A stretch of DNA of 64,000 nucleotides from Macropodus opercularis (Eukaryota; Chordata; Actinopteri; Anabantiformes; Osphronemidae), in NCBI GenBank assembly GCA_030770545.1, contig CM061097.1, positions 16,510,501-16,574,500 on the forward strand, given 5' to 3'. Below are positions 12,766 through 26,590 of this stretch, in pieces. The position numbers and the translations under genes are program-made. The notes beneath the pieces were generated by a model, which saw only the letters and a list, made by a program, of their open reading frames with translations, was not told the origin of the DNA and did not search any database. The stretch's first letter is position 1, and each line of letters starts with the position of its first letter.

Positions 12766-13679
12766 GGTGACAGGGATGTCAACAGCGGTTTGTTTCGAAA
12801 CTCGGCGGGAGAACAGTACCTGCCTGTATGTCTCTGTTATATGAGTGCCCCCGGTCTCCCCCCCCCCCCGTGTGTGTGCCCAAGTCAACCAGCGTTACTG
12901 TCAATCCTGCGAGCCGGCCGTGGCGTTCTTAATCACTCCACGCCGCAGCTCCACACATGTGTTTGCGCGTCCCTGTGGCTGACAGCTCAAATAGAATCCA
13001 AGCCACGCGTTTCAAAACATCCCAGCCAAGACATTATGTTTTCATTTGGATGAAATCTGAACCGAGCGGTTTCCAACATGGCCGCCAACAGGTGAGAACG
13101 CGGACGTGTGTCTGGCAAAAGGCCCTGGCAATTTGTAGAGGGGTCATGTCAGCTTGTGTGAGTTTACAGATGTTGAGCTCTCGTCTGCTTGCTGTTTCGT
13201 GACCCCAAAGCGTTGCCTCTCTCTCTCCTCCTGTGGCTCGATAATTCCCCCGCGGCTGTCAATCACCCAGTGGGGCCTGCTGTAAAGATGTCCCGCAGAG
13301 TGACTGGGTGTGTAGGAGGAGGAGGGGTGCGTTAGCCAGGGTCACAAGTTCAGAGTAAACTGATGAGGGGAGTCGTGCTTTGAGTTTTCGAAGCGACGTG
13401 CGTGCGTGTCGGTGGGAGTGGAAAACTTTCAGCAGCCGTGAGCCTGTATATGTGTGTCTGCGTGTGAATATGCGTATGGGTAGAAATCCTTGCAGCTGTA
13501 GCGGCGGTGAGGGGCAGATCCAGTGCGGCGACGAGACAGCGAATCCGATTCATGCTGATCAAAGGCTGCTGTCAGTGACAAAGGACCGTTTGTTTAGCCT
13601 AAGCATGACATGTATCTGAGAGCCATAAATTACAGGGGGAATTAGAGAAGGTTTGGTGGATTTCATGCTTGTGTGTCTG
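12766..13679. other. Non-coding DNA
   Basis: Includes a C-run at about 12859-12868 and a possible but unsupported start-plus-donor arrangement at 13078-13096, discussed under findings. No RNA gene or transposon was seen. Confidence 0.45.
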
Positions 13680-13793
13680 TCTGTCTCTTTGTGTACGCTG
13701 CACACACGTGCACACACATATGCATTCACCATCACACGGACCACACACAAACATGCAAACACATACAGACACACACACACACACACACACACA
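13680..13793. repeat. CA-rich region with (CA)n core
   Basis: A degenerate CA/GT-rich stretch leading into a cleaner (CA)n tract at 13768-13793. It accounts for several overlapping spurious open frames on both strands. Confidence 0.9.
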
Positions 13794-16494
13794 AGGCGGA
13801 AGGGAAGAGACATTTGATATGTGGCACTGGAAGCGATGATGAGAGATGGGAGCTGGCATGTGTCAGGCACGGAATGAATGAGTGAGGAGCAGGGAGGTAG
13901 AGGTTTTTAGCATGGGACACGTTGTGAACTGTACAAGCAGGAAGCACATTAGCAGCAAAACAAAAGGTCTGTCGCTGCCTATTGGCCTAATTTCGCAAAG
14001 TTGGGAAATATTTGCCAAGATGTGGATGAAAAGATTTGTACCACTCGTACCGTATCTGTCCTGTAATGATTTGTCTAGCGGCTTTCTTAAGCCATTTCAA
14101 CATTTCTGTTCACACTTTCACGCAACGGAAGATCGTCCAAGCCGCGTCTTGTCTCCAGTAAACACTCTGACGAGAGCTAGTGATGAGAGCAAGGCACCAG
14201 AAACTGGGCTGCAGAAAATCACCTTGTCAGTGTGTGTGATGTGAATGTTGTCAACAAGCCCACTTGGTCACATTAAGTTTTCCTGACAGCTGCTTGCTGT
14301 ATTCCCACGCGTGCATTCACACCGGGTTTGTTCTGTGGACCTGGTTCGGCTGAAGTCCATTTGATGTCCAGGCAAACTCGTGTGCAATTTAACATACAGC
14401 TCTTCCAGGTAACGAATCCATAGACAAGACTTCCAGTGGAACCATCTCTGCTCTCTCTCCGTTGCAACATGTGCAAGTAAGATATTACATACATAAAAAC
14501 TACAGCAAGCATCGCCCATCTGGAATCTGATTTGTTTGTTTACTATCCTTCAAACAAAGTAATTATGGATGTATATTGTATAGTATAAGATCTTACCTTC
14601 CACCTCCTGGTGAGTGTCCCTAGGTTAGAAGTCATAAGAGTAAGCAGCTGAGGTTTGTTTATTGTGTGTGTCCCATAAAGGAGAATCAGTTGCAGGAAAA
14701 GCTGCGGTGCCTTCTGGTTATTCTGCTGCAACGGCTTTTTCTCAGTGCGGTCTTCTTGACATTTGTTTGTCTGACATGCTGAGGTAAACGCATCATCTGT
14801 GTTTACTCTGTGTTGGCATGTTTGGCAAAAACTTGTCAATAATAATTATCCCACTTTAGTAGAACACAACTGCTGAATTAACAAAAATAAAGTTGTTGAG
14901 CTCACGAACCTCGATTTTTGATCGGATGTCTGGAGGTTCTCCAGACTAAAATCCTCTGACAGCAACCCATGGAGATAAATTGTACTTGAGTGGGAATTAA
15001 TCAAACCTATTTCTGTGCAGAGAAATTGATGGGGTTTTGGTCTCAGCACTCCTGTTCAGTTGAAGGCTTTTAGTTTTTTCCAGAGCCATCTTTTCAGAGA
15101 ACTGCGAGATACTGGAAAACACATCTCTGGAAGCTGTGTGGAAAAAAGAAAAAAAAAAGAAAAATGGCTGTAATGAATTTAAACGGTGGAAAAAAGTGAG
15201 CAAGATTTGACAAATTAGTTTGAACACTTTTAACTGTCAAGCCGTTAATTTATGACTGAGCAAACTTCCAAGTGTTTAGCTTGGACGCCTAACACAGGGG
15301 CCCACAGCTCTTGGAGGTGACTGTTACATGAAATATGGAGGCAGGCGTGCTATTTATTTATTTCTTTCCCTGCCTGGTGCTTTCATGGGCCTATTTGTTT
15401 TAATCCTCACGAGTGTTGTAGGAGAAACCGATTCCTGTTCACATTAATAAAAATAATATTTTGCGGAGCAAGGTCTAATGGTCAAAATGTCACATCTATG
15501 ACTCTCTCTTTTCCAACCCGCAGCCATAACTCAACAAGCCGCTCTTTTATTTGCTTCACTTTAAGCCACCAAGGACAAACCTCTGCCTAGCTGCATTTTG
15601 TTGGTTCTGACACGTGGTGGTCTAAATTAGGTTTTATGGAGCTTAGATGACAATGCCAATATATTTATTTGCCTAAAATATGACAGGTTTAGAGAAAGTG
15701 TTAAACTGCAGTAAGACCATCATATGTTGTTAAAACATCTTGCTAATTGAATCTTCTCACTGGTTTAGCAGTTGCTTGAGCTGCTACGGCTGTTAATCAG
15801 ACTACTTTATCATATAATTTGTAGAAGTGTCTTATTCTAGAAAATGTCACACTTGGCTCTTTTAAGTATCCAAAATGCATTTATTCCTCAGCCGTGAAAA
15901 GGTTAGAGGTTCTTTATCTCCCCTCTTGACTTTGAGTCCCCCCCTTGCCTCTTTTCTCCTCCCTCCCTCTCCTTCTGGGATCACTCCCCTCTGAGGCATT
16001 TGACTGAAAACATGCGCTCTTTAATCACTGGGGTGACAGTCCCTGCCCTGTGTTTGCGCCTCTGCCCCTCTGCAACAATGAAGGCAGGGTCACGCTCAGT
16101 GTCAGCTCCAGGCGAGATGTTCGAAGGAGGCAGCGAGGGCAAAGAAAGAAAGTAAAAGAGAAAAGGGCCATGAAAGAAGCATGAAAGCAGGAAGTGAAGG
16201 CAAGAGGAAAAAAGCTCACAGGAACAATCTCCCACTCAACAACGAAAAATGGTGAAACTGATTCAAAGTCAACACGATTGCGGGTGCTGAAGAAAAGAAA
16301 CTGACAGAACCTTGTGGGTTGGTTTGACTGGCTTGCAGCTCTGGTGTGTAGGTGTGTGTGTCCACCAGTGTGCACTGAGATCTAGGGTAGCAGGGAAATC
16401 ACAGGCTCCCATGACCCTCTGACCTGAGGGACCTTGTGCTTCTGTTTGTCTGGCTGATTGACAAATGGAGGGGCAGACAGCAGGGAGCTAGGTC
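13794..16494. other. Non-coding DNA
   Basis: No gene is supported. A good 5' splice-donor word lies on the minus strand at about 14592-14601, downstream of a 98-codon frame, but no partner acceptor or protein family was recognised. An A-rich run lies at about 15144-15164. AT-rich, complex sequence dominates. Confidence 0.45.
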
Positions 16495-16521
16495 TGTGTG
16501 TTTGTGTGTGTGTGTGTGTGT
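16495..16521. repeat. (TG)n microsatellite
   Basis: About 13 TG units with one TT interruption. Confidence 0.9.
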
Positions 16522-19500
16522 AAATTTCTCTTAGTTGCTTTAGGCTGTGTATAAGTAAAAGGGTGCACAAGTCTGTAAAATTATTGTTTTTAAGAATGAG
16601 TATAAAGCTATGCCTTTGTGTGCATTTTTGTACACATAAGCAGGTGTTCAGCCAGTGACTCACAAGCATCATGTATATTTTAAGTGTGTGTGTGCCTCTG
16701 AATTCCTGTAGAGTTCATGGTGAGGCCAGGCCCTATGGCGCAGCGCTGGGAGAGCCCATTAATTACAGAGCAGTGACACCGGGACAGCCAGGACCTGTAA
16801 TTGATGCCTCCTGTGCGGCAGGAGAGGCGCTCAGTCACGCAGCGAAAGGGAAGGGTCACCCTGCAGACAGGCTAGGTTGGGTGCTGGTGGTGGTGGGAAA
16901 AGGTGTGGGATGACGGTGGAGGTAAGGGGGGCATAGCTTTTAAAAGGCCCCTCGTTGATTTGAAATCCACCACCATGACATTTTTGTGTTGCTGTTGTTG
17001 CTTTAGCATGTTGGATAAACGATTATCAGCTGGATATGACTTCAAATATAGAACAAAAGCAACAATGTCACAGCAACAAGCATGAAACTAAGACAAACTA
17101 TAAACACTATACATTGTTTGTTTGTTTTTTTTACATTGAAGTAAATATATTGTAATGTTTGTTTTTGAGACTTTCTTTTCACTGAAGATTTTAATACTCC
17201 TGTTGTGTTGTAATGTTCCTGTTCCTGCACAGATGATAAGGTGTGTGTTTTGTATTAAAAGCGCCAAACAAAATATCTAAGTACAGGTATCTTAGACTAA
17301 GCTGGAAAAATACTCTTCGTTCTAGCTCCAACAAAACCAAATGTTATCTTTATTCAATATTTCATGTGTAAACCCATGTTTCAAGTTTGGTAGATATAGA
17401 TTTGTTGAACTCAGACAGTGTTTTTAACTGTGAAATCTATGAGACGCACAATTTTCAGTATTTCTACAGGATTAATGTTTTAGCTGTTGATTGATTAGTC
17501 GTTTGGGACCATACTTATGTATTTAATTACTAAAGCGATGTGAAGTGAGGGTGGGGGGGGGGGGGGTGAGTTGGGCTGTGTAGTGCAGATTTAGGGCCTG
17601 CAGGCTGTAGGCGAGCCAACGGAGTTGTTTATAACAGAGAAGGACCTTACTGGTTCTGTGTAGCTTGGCTTTGATGTACACCAGCAATAACGCGATCTCA
17701 TTATTCCTGATTAACATTCAAACATACAGGTTGTCACATGTGTTGCAGCTTTAGTGCTAACACTTGTTGAAACATCTCCTTTTCAAGACGGGAAGAAAAG
17801 GAAGCGGGATACCATCAGCTGTTAGACCTGTTATGAACCTGCCACAGTTCGTCAGCAAAACCCTGAAGGAATTCTTTAGAATATTACGGACTTGCCAACG
17901 ATTACGTTATAAGATTAAGACTATTTTTGCATTTCTGTGTAGGAGGGAACCTTTATAAGGACCGGAACAACTAGCTTTGCTGTGTCAAAACACAACTAAT
18001 GATTTAGTGTTTTTTTTTTTTTTTTACAGGATCAAACATTTAAGCACTACTTTGCTACTATTAGGTTGCCAGGTAGAGAAGCTGCATATGAATCAGTTGA
18101 CGAAGCTTTTGGGACTCAGTAACGTTAACCTTCGAATTGTCGTTATGAAGTAAAGCCACATGTTGGACAGCAGCCTGTAGCGGAAGCGGTGCTCAGATGC
18201 AGAGTGTGCCTCCCTGTCAGATGAGGATGAGCGATGACCTGCCAGCCAGATGGACTCCCCCTTGTCAGGGTCCTTTCACTTCCTGGGGTTGTCCTTTGAT
18301 CTGCATGATGACTAATGACTATCCTGTGAAGAGCCAGGCAGGCAGACACGGGGATCCCCATGTATGTGTTCGTGTGCATGAGAGAGGGCTTGGGGGGTGG
18401 GGGGTCTCTCTTTGGAGGCTTTTAGTGTAAGGGAGCCCCCCTCGGCTCAGTTTGCTTTCCTGTTGCAGCAGAAGAAGGCGTCTGAGGAGACAGGGGTGAT
18501 TGAGAGAGGACAGAGAGGGAGGTCACACGCAGGGCATGAACCACACACTGTGACAGGACCCAGTCAGAATGTGCGGACACCCTCTCTGACCAGTTCAGGG
18601 TTTCAGCAGACAATGAAATCAGTTCACTAGGCCTTTACGCACCTGAGATACCGCACTGGTCCAAAAAAAAACACAGTTGCAGTGAGATGAGTCATTCTTG
18701 AGTCATGTTTAGTTTAAGTCATTAAATTTTTCGACCTTATCTTGACCTTATTATCTCTACACGATAAATCTGACTCTTACAGTAAATATTCTTGGAAGGT
18801 AGTGATTTGTTTCGTGTTGGCAGCTAAAGGTTCTCTAGTGTCAGTTTCCTCACAGACAGACAGGCAGGCAGGAAGACAGACGGGCAGACGGCGGCCCGCT
18901 CTCAGCACTGATGGAAAGTGAAACGGGAGAAACGAGAACCAGGTGTGTGAAAGATGGGGTTAAGACAGAGCAGACAGAGGGGAGGGAGGGCATTTATGTT
19001 TTAAGCTGACCCAAATAAGAGGCCAGCAGGTCAGTCAGGGGTCAGGGTGTACATGGGAGGGGGAAAAAAGAGGTGAGAAGGTTAGAGAGGTGAATCCTGA
19101 AGATGGGGGGGGCTGTGATGTGTTAGTTTAAACAGGTCACCTCTCAGCCAGTCACCAGGCGAAATGACCCGGCGCTGGCCTTCTCATTGGCTACCTGTCG
19201 GCTGACACGCATACTTTCCCTTTGGTTAACTGGTGTGGCGTGTTTCATGTTGATTCATCGTTCTGGAACCAAATGAGTGACAGTGCTGCTTTGGCGGGAT
19301 GTCTTTATCTTGCCAATTACTGTAGCCGGGCCTTTTGTTGCCTTCCTGCCTGCCCTTGGGAGAGATCACACGGGCTGTCATTCAGAGTCGGCTTCCCACA
19401 GAGACGCGGAGTGATTGACAAGCACGTGGATTGACAGATTGCTGTGGTGGCTGTGTGTGTAGTGTAAATGACTGCTGCTGTTTCAGCATGGGGCTAATGA

Positions 19501-19839
19501 ACAAAGACATTTCTATTGTCACTCTTTTATGCGATATGACTGATGAAAAATAGCTTAGGTGGGATCAAAGTGAATTAAAGTCATGCAATGCAATCTGATT
19601 TACAATGTCGGCATTTAAAATGACACTGTGAAAGGAGTGACTCATGCATGACAGACACAAAGTGGCTGTTGCGGGGACTGAATGTGTGAACTTTTGGCTG
19701 TGTGACAGCCTTCCTAAACACTAAGAAACCCCGTCTCCAGCTGTGACTTTATATAAATTCTACTCTGCCTTCACATAGGTAAAATGTAACCTTGCTCACA
19801 CACTGAATCATTTTAATGATAAAGCAGGGCACCTTTAGA
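16522..19839. other. Non-coding DNA
   Basis: No gene, RNA or mobile element was recognised. Contains a 14-base G-run at 17553-17566, a T-run at about 18010-18026, a GGGGTGGGG segment near 18390-18405 and a CAGACAGGCAGG-type low-complexity patch around 18855-18895. Confidence 0.5.
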
Positions 19840-20115
19840 CGGTCTCATCTGTCAATGAGTGATCGCACAACAACAGAAGAGTCCCGACCTTGTACAAAAG
19901 CCACACCTTTTGACATTTAAATCAATAAGCCCGGGCTGCCATTTGTCCCCGGGTCTTCTGTGAACTTTTAACATTGACGACGGCACTTTGAAGAATGCAA
20001 ATATGATCCACCCCTCTTGAAACGTTTATAGGAAAAAATCAGCGGCGGCAGCGGAGTATCTAAACACCCGGCGATGATTTATCAGCCACAGGATACATCG
20101 GCTCGGGTTGAAAGG
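19840..20115. promoter_or_regulatory. Candidate conserved non-coding element with octamer site
   Basis: Complex sequence carrying a perfect POU octamer ATGCAAAT at 19995-20002, followed by TATGATCC, TTTATAGG and GATGATTTATC words, with CTGTCAATG upstream. It has elevated CpG for the area but no open frame of interest. Enhancer-like by texture; conservation was not tested. Confidence 0.3.
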
Positions 20116-21349
20116 AGATGAGGAGCGAACCGTTGACCGCAAATCCCGAGCAAACTGGGATCAAAGATAAACAGGAATAAATCCAGCGTAAAGGGGGAAG
20201 GAGAGGAACGGGTAGTGGGTAGAAGGATGTGGAAATCGGAGGTGGCGGAGAAAGGGGAGTGGTGGGTAGATGATTTATGGGCCTTTTGGTATTTAAATCA
20301 CCCACGTAACAACAACATTCCACCTTTCAGCCCGTTTAACCCCCAGCTGGTGGCTCTAATATTACGGTGACGGGGCTGCACACCCCCAACCCCCCGACAC
20401 ACAAGTTCTCCACCATAGCAGAAAGTAAATGTAGGATCTGTGAGTGCACGCCAGCCAGTAACACCCAGTACCCTTGACAGCTTATTGTCTGTCAGCAAAC
20501 TTTTATATTGGTAGAGCAAATGATTAGGACCAGGCATGTGTGTGCGCGCGTGCGTTTTGGAGGGATCTCTGGGTGTCAAAATGATGTAATGATGGTGGCC
20601 AAGCCATGAAAGCGCTTCTATGTTTCATTTTCCAAGCAGTGAGAAAGAACAGGAGGAAGGAAAAGAGACGTCTGGAAGGGAGAGGCAGCAGAGAGGGAGG
20701 AGGTGAATGAGCAATATATGAGTGTTGAGAGAGAGCAGGGGAAAAAAAGAAAGAACGCCAAGGCTTCAGGTTTGATGTGGGCGTTTTTCTGACAGCTATA
20801 ATTCTCCAGCCTACAGAATTTCATCAACACAAGTTGTGTTAAAGCTGTGCCGCAGGGCTGCGGCCCTTTTAAGTCCCAAGCTCTGACAGGTAGATTTATT
20901 AGTCCTGAAATTTGTACAGATCAGACGTCACTCATGGCAAACTGTCAAAGTGTCAGCGCTGCAATGTTCCTGCAGGGGCCCTTTGCTTTTTCTAGGCATT
21001 TCTGCAGGGACAGAAGATTTTTCACCACCGCTCCAACTCACAACATTATCGCTGTGTGAGCCAGAATACGAAGGAGCAGAATTCATATCCCACTTAAGTC
21101 TCCTGATCCAAACATTTTTGACATTAGGCGGAAATAAAGAGTGACATAAATCATGAAAAAGAACATTTGCTTGAGATTAGTCACACAAAAAAAAGAGAGG
21201 AGAAAGTTTAAAAGTAGTATCTGGACTTTTTTGAGGGTCTAACAGCGTACATTTACCAGCTCAGAGTCATGTTACACTTTCTGGGCATATGCACAATATT
21301 TTACTAAAAACCTGAATCTTTGGAGCCGGACTAAGAAAAGCGAGCCAGT
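20116..21349. other. Non-coding DNA
   Basis: Mixed complex sequence. Short open frames only (64-93 codons). Nothing recognised. Confidence 0.5.
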
Positions 21350-21665
21350 TGGTCAGGAGAGGAGGGAGGAGGAGAATAAATTAGGTGGAGGTGCTGAGTG
21401 ACACATAGGGGAAAAGGAGGAGGTAAACACAGGGCATGTGCAGGTTAACTTCACACTGCCAGATTTATGACCTGCTGCAGTGTGTTGGTTCTCAACAGGA
21501 CAGATCCAACTTCTGAGGAAGGCGCCTGCAAAAAAACTGAAGCCAAGAAGTGTGGAGGAGAGCAGGAGCAGGTTGGAGGAGGTTGGTGTTGTTCAAGGGG
21601 CGGAGGAAGAAGAAAGAGAGAAGGGGGGGGGGGGGGGGGCTGTTGCTAGAGGAGGGAGGAAGGAG
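21350..21665. repeat. Purine-rich tract with a 17-base G run
   Basis: The plus strand is strongly GA-rich, with 17 consecutive G at 21623-21639. Overlapping Gly/Arg/Glu-rich frames are by-products of composition. It shares the polypurine, G-run character of the tract near 5100. Confidence 0.75.
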
Positions 21666-22686
21666 TTGAGCTCTCTTGGCTGCCTGTTAAGAACTTCCCT
21701 CAGCTCGACATCTGGTTCTGATATTTCAGAGTTAATTAGTCATATTGGGGTTGTCTGAAGATAAATTTATCATCCAGCAAAGAACACAAACATTTTGAAA
21801 AATGAAAGGAAGCGAGGTGACACATCGCCTGACGTTTAAATAAATCATTTCAGCGTGATTAAAAACTTACGGCCTGTTGATGGGAGTGAGCAGCTTTGAG
21901 AGGCAAGGGTGGGAGTTGGGGTGAGAGAGTCTGTGATACAGGGAAAGCCTTGTCTCAGCGTTTTAATTACTGCGCCTGCTGCATGTGTGGCTTTCTGCTT
22001 TCTCTCGCCTTTGTGCAGCAATGAGAAGCAATTCAGCTGCAGAGAAAGAACATCTGGGACACCTGGAACGGCAGCTTGATATGTTATTTTCACAACATGC
22101 TCCAGTACAGCTGTGTGGATCGTGGCCGCCTTCATTCAGACTTAAACCATCACTGGACATTCATCTGTTTACAGCACACAATATAATATTGTATATAAGT
22201 ATATAATATACAAGTCATTCTTGCAGACGACAAGTGGACTAAACACAAAATAGTTGATAATAACAGATGATGTTGGTTTCAACATGCAAAGCGCTAAAAT
22301 TGAGGTTCACAGACAAACTTTGACCTAAGTCGCTAGAACTACTGTAAACATAACCTTTGTCTAATCTGGATTGTTACTAAAGCACCCAAAGCCCCAAGAA
22401 GCGCCAAATAATGTTTATAACGATTAAGATTAATTAACTAAATCCTCGAACCCGTCCTTCAGATCTTCTGATTTACCGGCGTTTGCCTAATTTTATGTTT
22501 TAAAACATCCAGAGTAACTCAGGTGCTGCTACACACAATACAATGGATTATGTCAGCCACGCGGAAAGGCCTGGATAAAAAAAAAAATGACTGGCAACCC
22601 AAATGGTGTCTGTCAAGAGGAAAAAAGGCAAAGATGAAAGAACGTGTCAAGGGAGAGATGATATCTCTTCTGAGCCTGGGGCAGAT
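21666..22686. other. Non-coding DNA
   Basis: Complex to AT-rich sequence, including a TATATAAGTATATAATATA-like patch near 22190-22210. No gene was recognised. Confidence 0.5.
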
Positions 22687-22732
22687 GCACACACACACAC
22701 GCACACACGCACACACTCACACACACACACAC
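22687..22732. repeat. Interrupted (CA)n microsatellite
   Basis: CA repeat with several CG/CT interruptions. Confidence 0.93.
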
Positions 22733-22831
22733 CTGACAGAGTTTTAATAAAACCTGTCCAACGCCCTCTCCTTGGGTAAAGTGTGAGTGATGGCCTGGAT
22801 AGACTCCAGACCGAGCTGCAAACAGCCAGCC

Positions 22832-22848
22832 ACTCTCTCTCTCTCTCG

Positions 22849-22889
<41 letters not shown>
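22832..22889. repeat. Compound (CT)n(CA)n microsatellite
   Basis: About 15 CT units with one CG interruption, passing directly into about 14 CA units. This compound arrangement is common in fish genomes. Confidence 0.95.
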
Positions 22890-22893
<4 letters not shown>

Positions 22894-23122
22894 AGACAGA
22901 CAGACAGACAAAGATAGGATGATCTGCCCTGACTGACACTCATGCCTCACGCTTGGTTTCTCCCTAATACTTGGCTGCCTTTGTTTTGAACTCACTTCAC
23001 ATGTGTGTGTGCGTTTGGCAGATTTGTAGGTCCTCATATTTAGATATACACAGCTGTACCTGCAGGTCTTTATCTACCTAAAGCCATGAGCCAGTGTGTG
23101 TGAGTGTGTGTCTGTGTATTTC

Positions 23123-23149
23123 AAATGAAATGAGGCAAACAACACATGA
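23123..23149 (+). repeat. 27-bp perfect direct repeat, copy 1
   Basis: This 27-bp segment, which contains the core GAGGCAAACAACACATGA, recurs exactly at 27379-27405. The sequences on either side do not match, so it is a short isolated identity about 4.26 kb apart. Confidence 0.9.
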
Positions 23150-23280
23150 TGGAGACTCTTTTTTCTGCATGGCTGCTCCTGAATCACTGTGGACAGACTC
23201 TTTATCAATATTTGTGGAGTCAAGAGGGTGAGTTTGTGTTTGATGGGAGACCTCCAGCTTCTAATTACCTCGAGAACAAA

Positions 23281-23624
23281 GTGTGTGTGTGTGTGTGTGT
23301 GTGGGTGCATGAGAGAGAAAGAGGCCGGACCTTCATAGAAGAGGCCTGTTTGATGTAATCTCGCCTGGTGAGCCAACAAACAGCTTTGCACATTGGACTG
23401 ACATACTCAAATAGCTCAGCGATTTCTGTCAGTTCCTCTTCAGTAGGTGTGTGTGTGGGTGTGTGCGTGTGTGTGGTCATTAGTGAAGACACAACCACAA
23501 CAAAACCAGCAAGAGGAGACTGCGCAAATGTCATGTGAGTGGGGGGATGTTGACTGGCCTGTCATCATAGTGAAACATCAAATGACCGTAGCGTGAGAGG
23601 GAGAGAGGGAGAGAGAGAGAGAGT
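23281..23624. repeat. Cluster of dinucleotide repeats
   Basis: A (GT)n tract at 23281-23303, a second GT-rich tract at about 23446-23474 and a GA-rich tract at about 23594-23623 lie close together. The intervening sequence is unremarkable. Confidence 0.88.
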
Positions 23625-26590
23625 ACTGTAAGAAATGAAATGACCATGAGAGGTCAGCTTCTCTGTGGCATGAGTCAAGGAGGGAAAGGACAGCAGAGAC
23701 CCGAGCCTTGATTATCATTTGTTTATTCTGAGCATTTATCCAGCAGGCGTGGCTCAGGTCTTTCTGACAGCGAGAGGTCGGCACAGACAGTGGAACGGCT
23801 CCAGAGGAGACAGGCCAGTCACAGAGGATCACCATCAACACCTCTCTGCATGACACCCTGCTACAGGACACCTCCAACACACACACAGTAACACAGAGAA
23901 GATACACACACACACATACACACGTGAGACAGTTCCAAGATTTCAGAGCTCTAAGACCGAGTATTGGTTCACGATCCACACTTCCAGCCTTGCTCAAAGG
24001 CACTTCAGTAACTAACTCAAAGTATATCCAGAATCTAGAATAAGTACCTTTTTGCAGTTACCAGTGCTTGTTTGCTTTAGGCCAACCGGCCACCTGGTTT
24101 CACACCACAGTCTGATACACAGAGACACACACCAGCTTTGTCAGCAGAGTCCAGCCAGCAGGGAACTGGCTGTCTCCACACACTGGCCTCGAACAGTGGA
24201 TAGTTTTACCGCAGCCTAATAAACCTGCTACTTCATTTACAGGCTGATGAATGGGCGCAGGGTAAACGGGGCAACGTTGCTGACAAGAAAGGGAGGACTG
24301 TGGTGGCCAGTCTCTCTGCTCCAGCCAGGCTGCCTGCTTGGACTGCCAGGTTGTTCACAGAGGCTAGAAGTAGTTTGATTTTCATCACTACAGTGTATAA
24401 TGACCTTTTGACCCTTTTTTGTAACTAATAGTATATAGTTTGTTTCCAAATTTATTTTTGAAAGTTTATCAAACAAATCTATGTTATCAAAAGGATATAC
24501 TTTGAAAATATGCTGTTCTATGAGCAGTCCTTGTACTTTTTTTTTTTTTTTTGTATTCCTTCTTTTTCTGGCTATGATTTATTTAAACTGTACAGTGAGA
24601 TGTGACTGAGTGAACAAACCAGGAAGTAAACAAAAATATGTTCACATATGTTTACACTACATATATATATATATATTTGTGTCTAGTGTCATCTACCACC
24701 ATAGCAACAATATAACCTCTCTCAGTAACTTGTGTTGATTAAATTGTAGCAGTAAAAGTACAAGTCCATTTCATACAGTCATTTGTGGTTTGAAGTCTCT
24801 CGTATTGCATACTGCATTACTAAAGACATCATTTACATTTAATATGTTTCCTGTGAAAGACCTATTTTCATGACTTAACACTTTTAATCTTATGATTATG
24901 CATAGCTACAATTTAGTGTCATTAAGATTTATGTCAGCTTTACAATTTGGTAAGACCTTTTCTGCAATTTAAATGATGGGTGAATTATGGGCGCGGGGTC
25001 TCGCTACTACATTCCCGTGGTAGTTTTTCCACCCGTCTCTGTGTGCCGGTATGCACCATCAGTGTCGCAGCTGTCACTCAAGTAATGGCTCAGTGAAAGG
25101 AGCACCATTCCTCCTCACTCCTCCTCCTCCTCCCACTCCCATCACCTCCTCTATGCCCTCTCAGCCCTGACAGTACGGCTGACCCTTTTCACCCTGTCAG
25201 CACCCAGGTATAATGTGACCTGTCACTGAGGTCCATTCCTCCTCCAGTGCAGCTGCCTGCCCTGTAGTAAGGGCCCGGACAGGGAGGAGTAGGGTCATTT
25301 TGTCAGGCTATACGATTCGGGTAAGAACTCAGCTGTAGCACTAATGCACCAGTTTGATTCTTTTAAAGGGGACGTTGACCCAAATGATGAAAAAACAACA
25401 ACTTATGTTGTTTAGCACAAAACATTCAAAATATTGTTATTTTTTTATTTTTGTTGCTGTTGCTGACAGTCAGTTAAAGTTAAAGAATAAGTTACAGTTT
25501 AACAAAACCAGCACTTTTAGAGTTTAGTGCTTTGTACTTCATTCATTAATGAACAGTGTTTTTGAGGTTAAGCATTTCAATCCAGCTAAAATATTTAACA
25601 GTCCGTTAGCATGATACTGAAGTTTCCATTTTTATTAGTTTTCTATTGAAGATAAGTTAAAGCTGTTTTCAAAAAGTCATAAATAGTTGGATGTTGGACA
25701 TTACTGAATAACAGCAGATCAGTACACTGTAAAAATATCTAGAACATCTCTTTAAACCACTGCTCATTTTATGTGCATTGACAATTTTCACTATTTACAG
25801 AGAACACAAACTTAACAAGAAAATGGACGTCCACAGCTACACAATTACACACATCTAGAAAAGTTGTCCTGGGCTTGTCACCCCATTTATTAAACAACAG
25901 GCCTAGTAGGAATTTCCCAGCAGTGTGAAAAGAAACACTGGAGACAAACATGTGGATGAAATGTCAGAGGAAGAAGAAGAAAGACTTAGTTAGACTGGGA
26001 AGATTTCTTCTTTGAGGGTTTCGTTGCCAAGAGGGAGGACCTAGATTCCTATCAGGGCCGCGGTGTGAGACAGAGAGGGGACTGTCACACAAGAAGAACA
26101 AGTGTTACCTAGTTGGAACACAGCATTTGCTTGACTGTTGGCATGTCATGATTTACGTGTGCACACTTAGCATTTAACCACGCCACGGGGCAATGTCTCG
26201 ACCTAGTTGATGGCTTTCCAGCTGCCAACAACACTGTTGTCATGTGAACTGAATTTGACCTGACATACTGCTGATGTTTCTACAGTTACACCCTCCAGCT
26301 TTACAGCAATAGACCTGTCAGTGTGCTCCCCTGTCTCGGTTGTTGTGCTGTAATGTAACATAAGTCCGTTGTGCCCAGTCATGAGAGATCCCAACCATTT
26401 ATAATGTCTTTGTTAAATCAGGCTTATTTAGACGATGGCTTCAAGGGTTTCTTTAGGTGTTTGAGTCACCAACCCCGACATTTTAGTGACATACACACAT
26501 ACTTAATATACACACAGGTGACCGTGTATGTTTGGGTACTGGTTGTGTGATTCAGTGCAGTGCAGGGTTTGGATGGGCCGACCCCATTAG

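Noticed and set aside
14543..14839. 98-codon minus-strand frame next to a GGAAG/GTAAGA donor-like word, considered as an exon
   Set aside because: No acceptor partner, no recognisable protein family and no supporting neighbouring exon on the minus strand.
20341..20360. Additional CTCF-like word CCAGCTGGTGGCTC
   Set aside because: Two mismatches to the core consensus. Unlike the sites at 42064 and 48563 it is compatible with chance.
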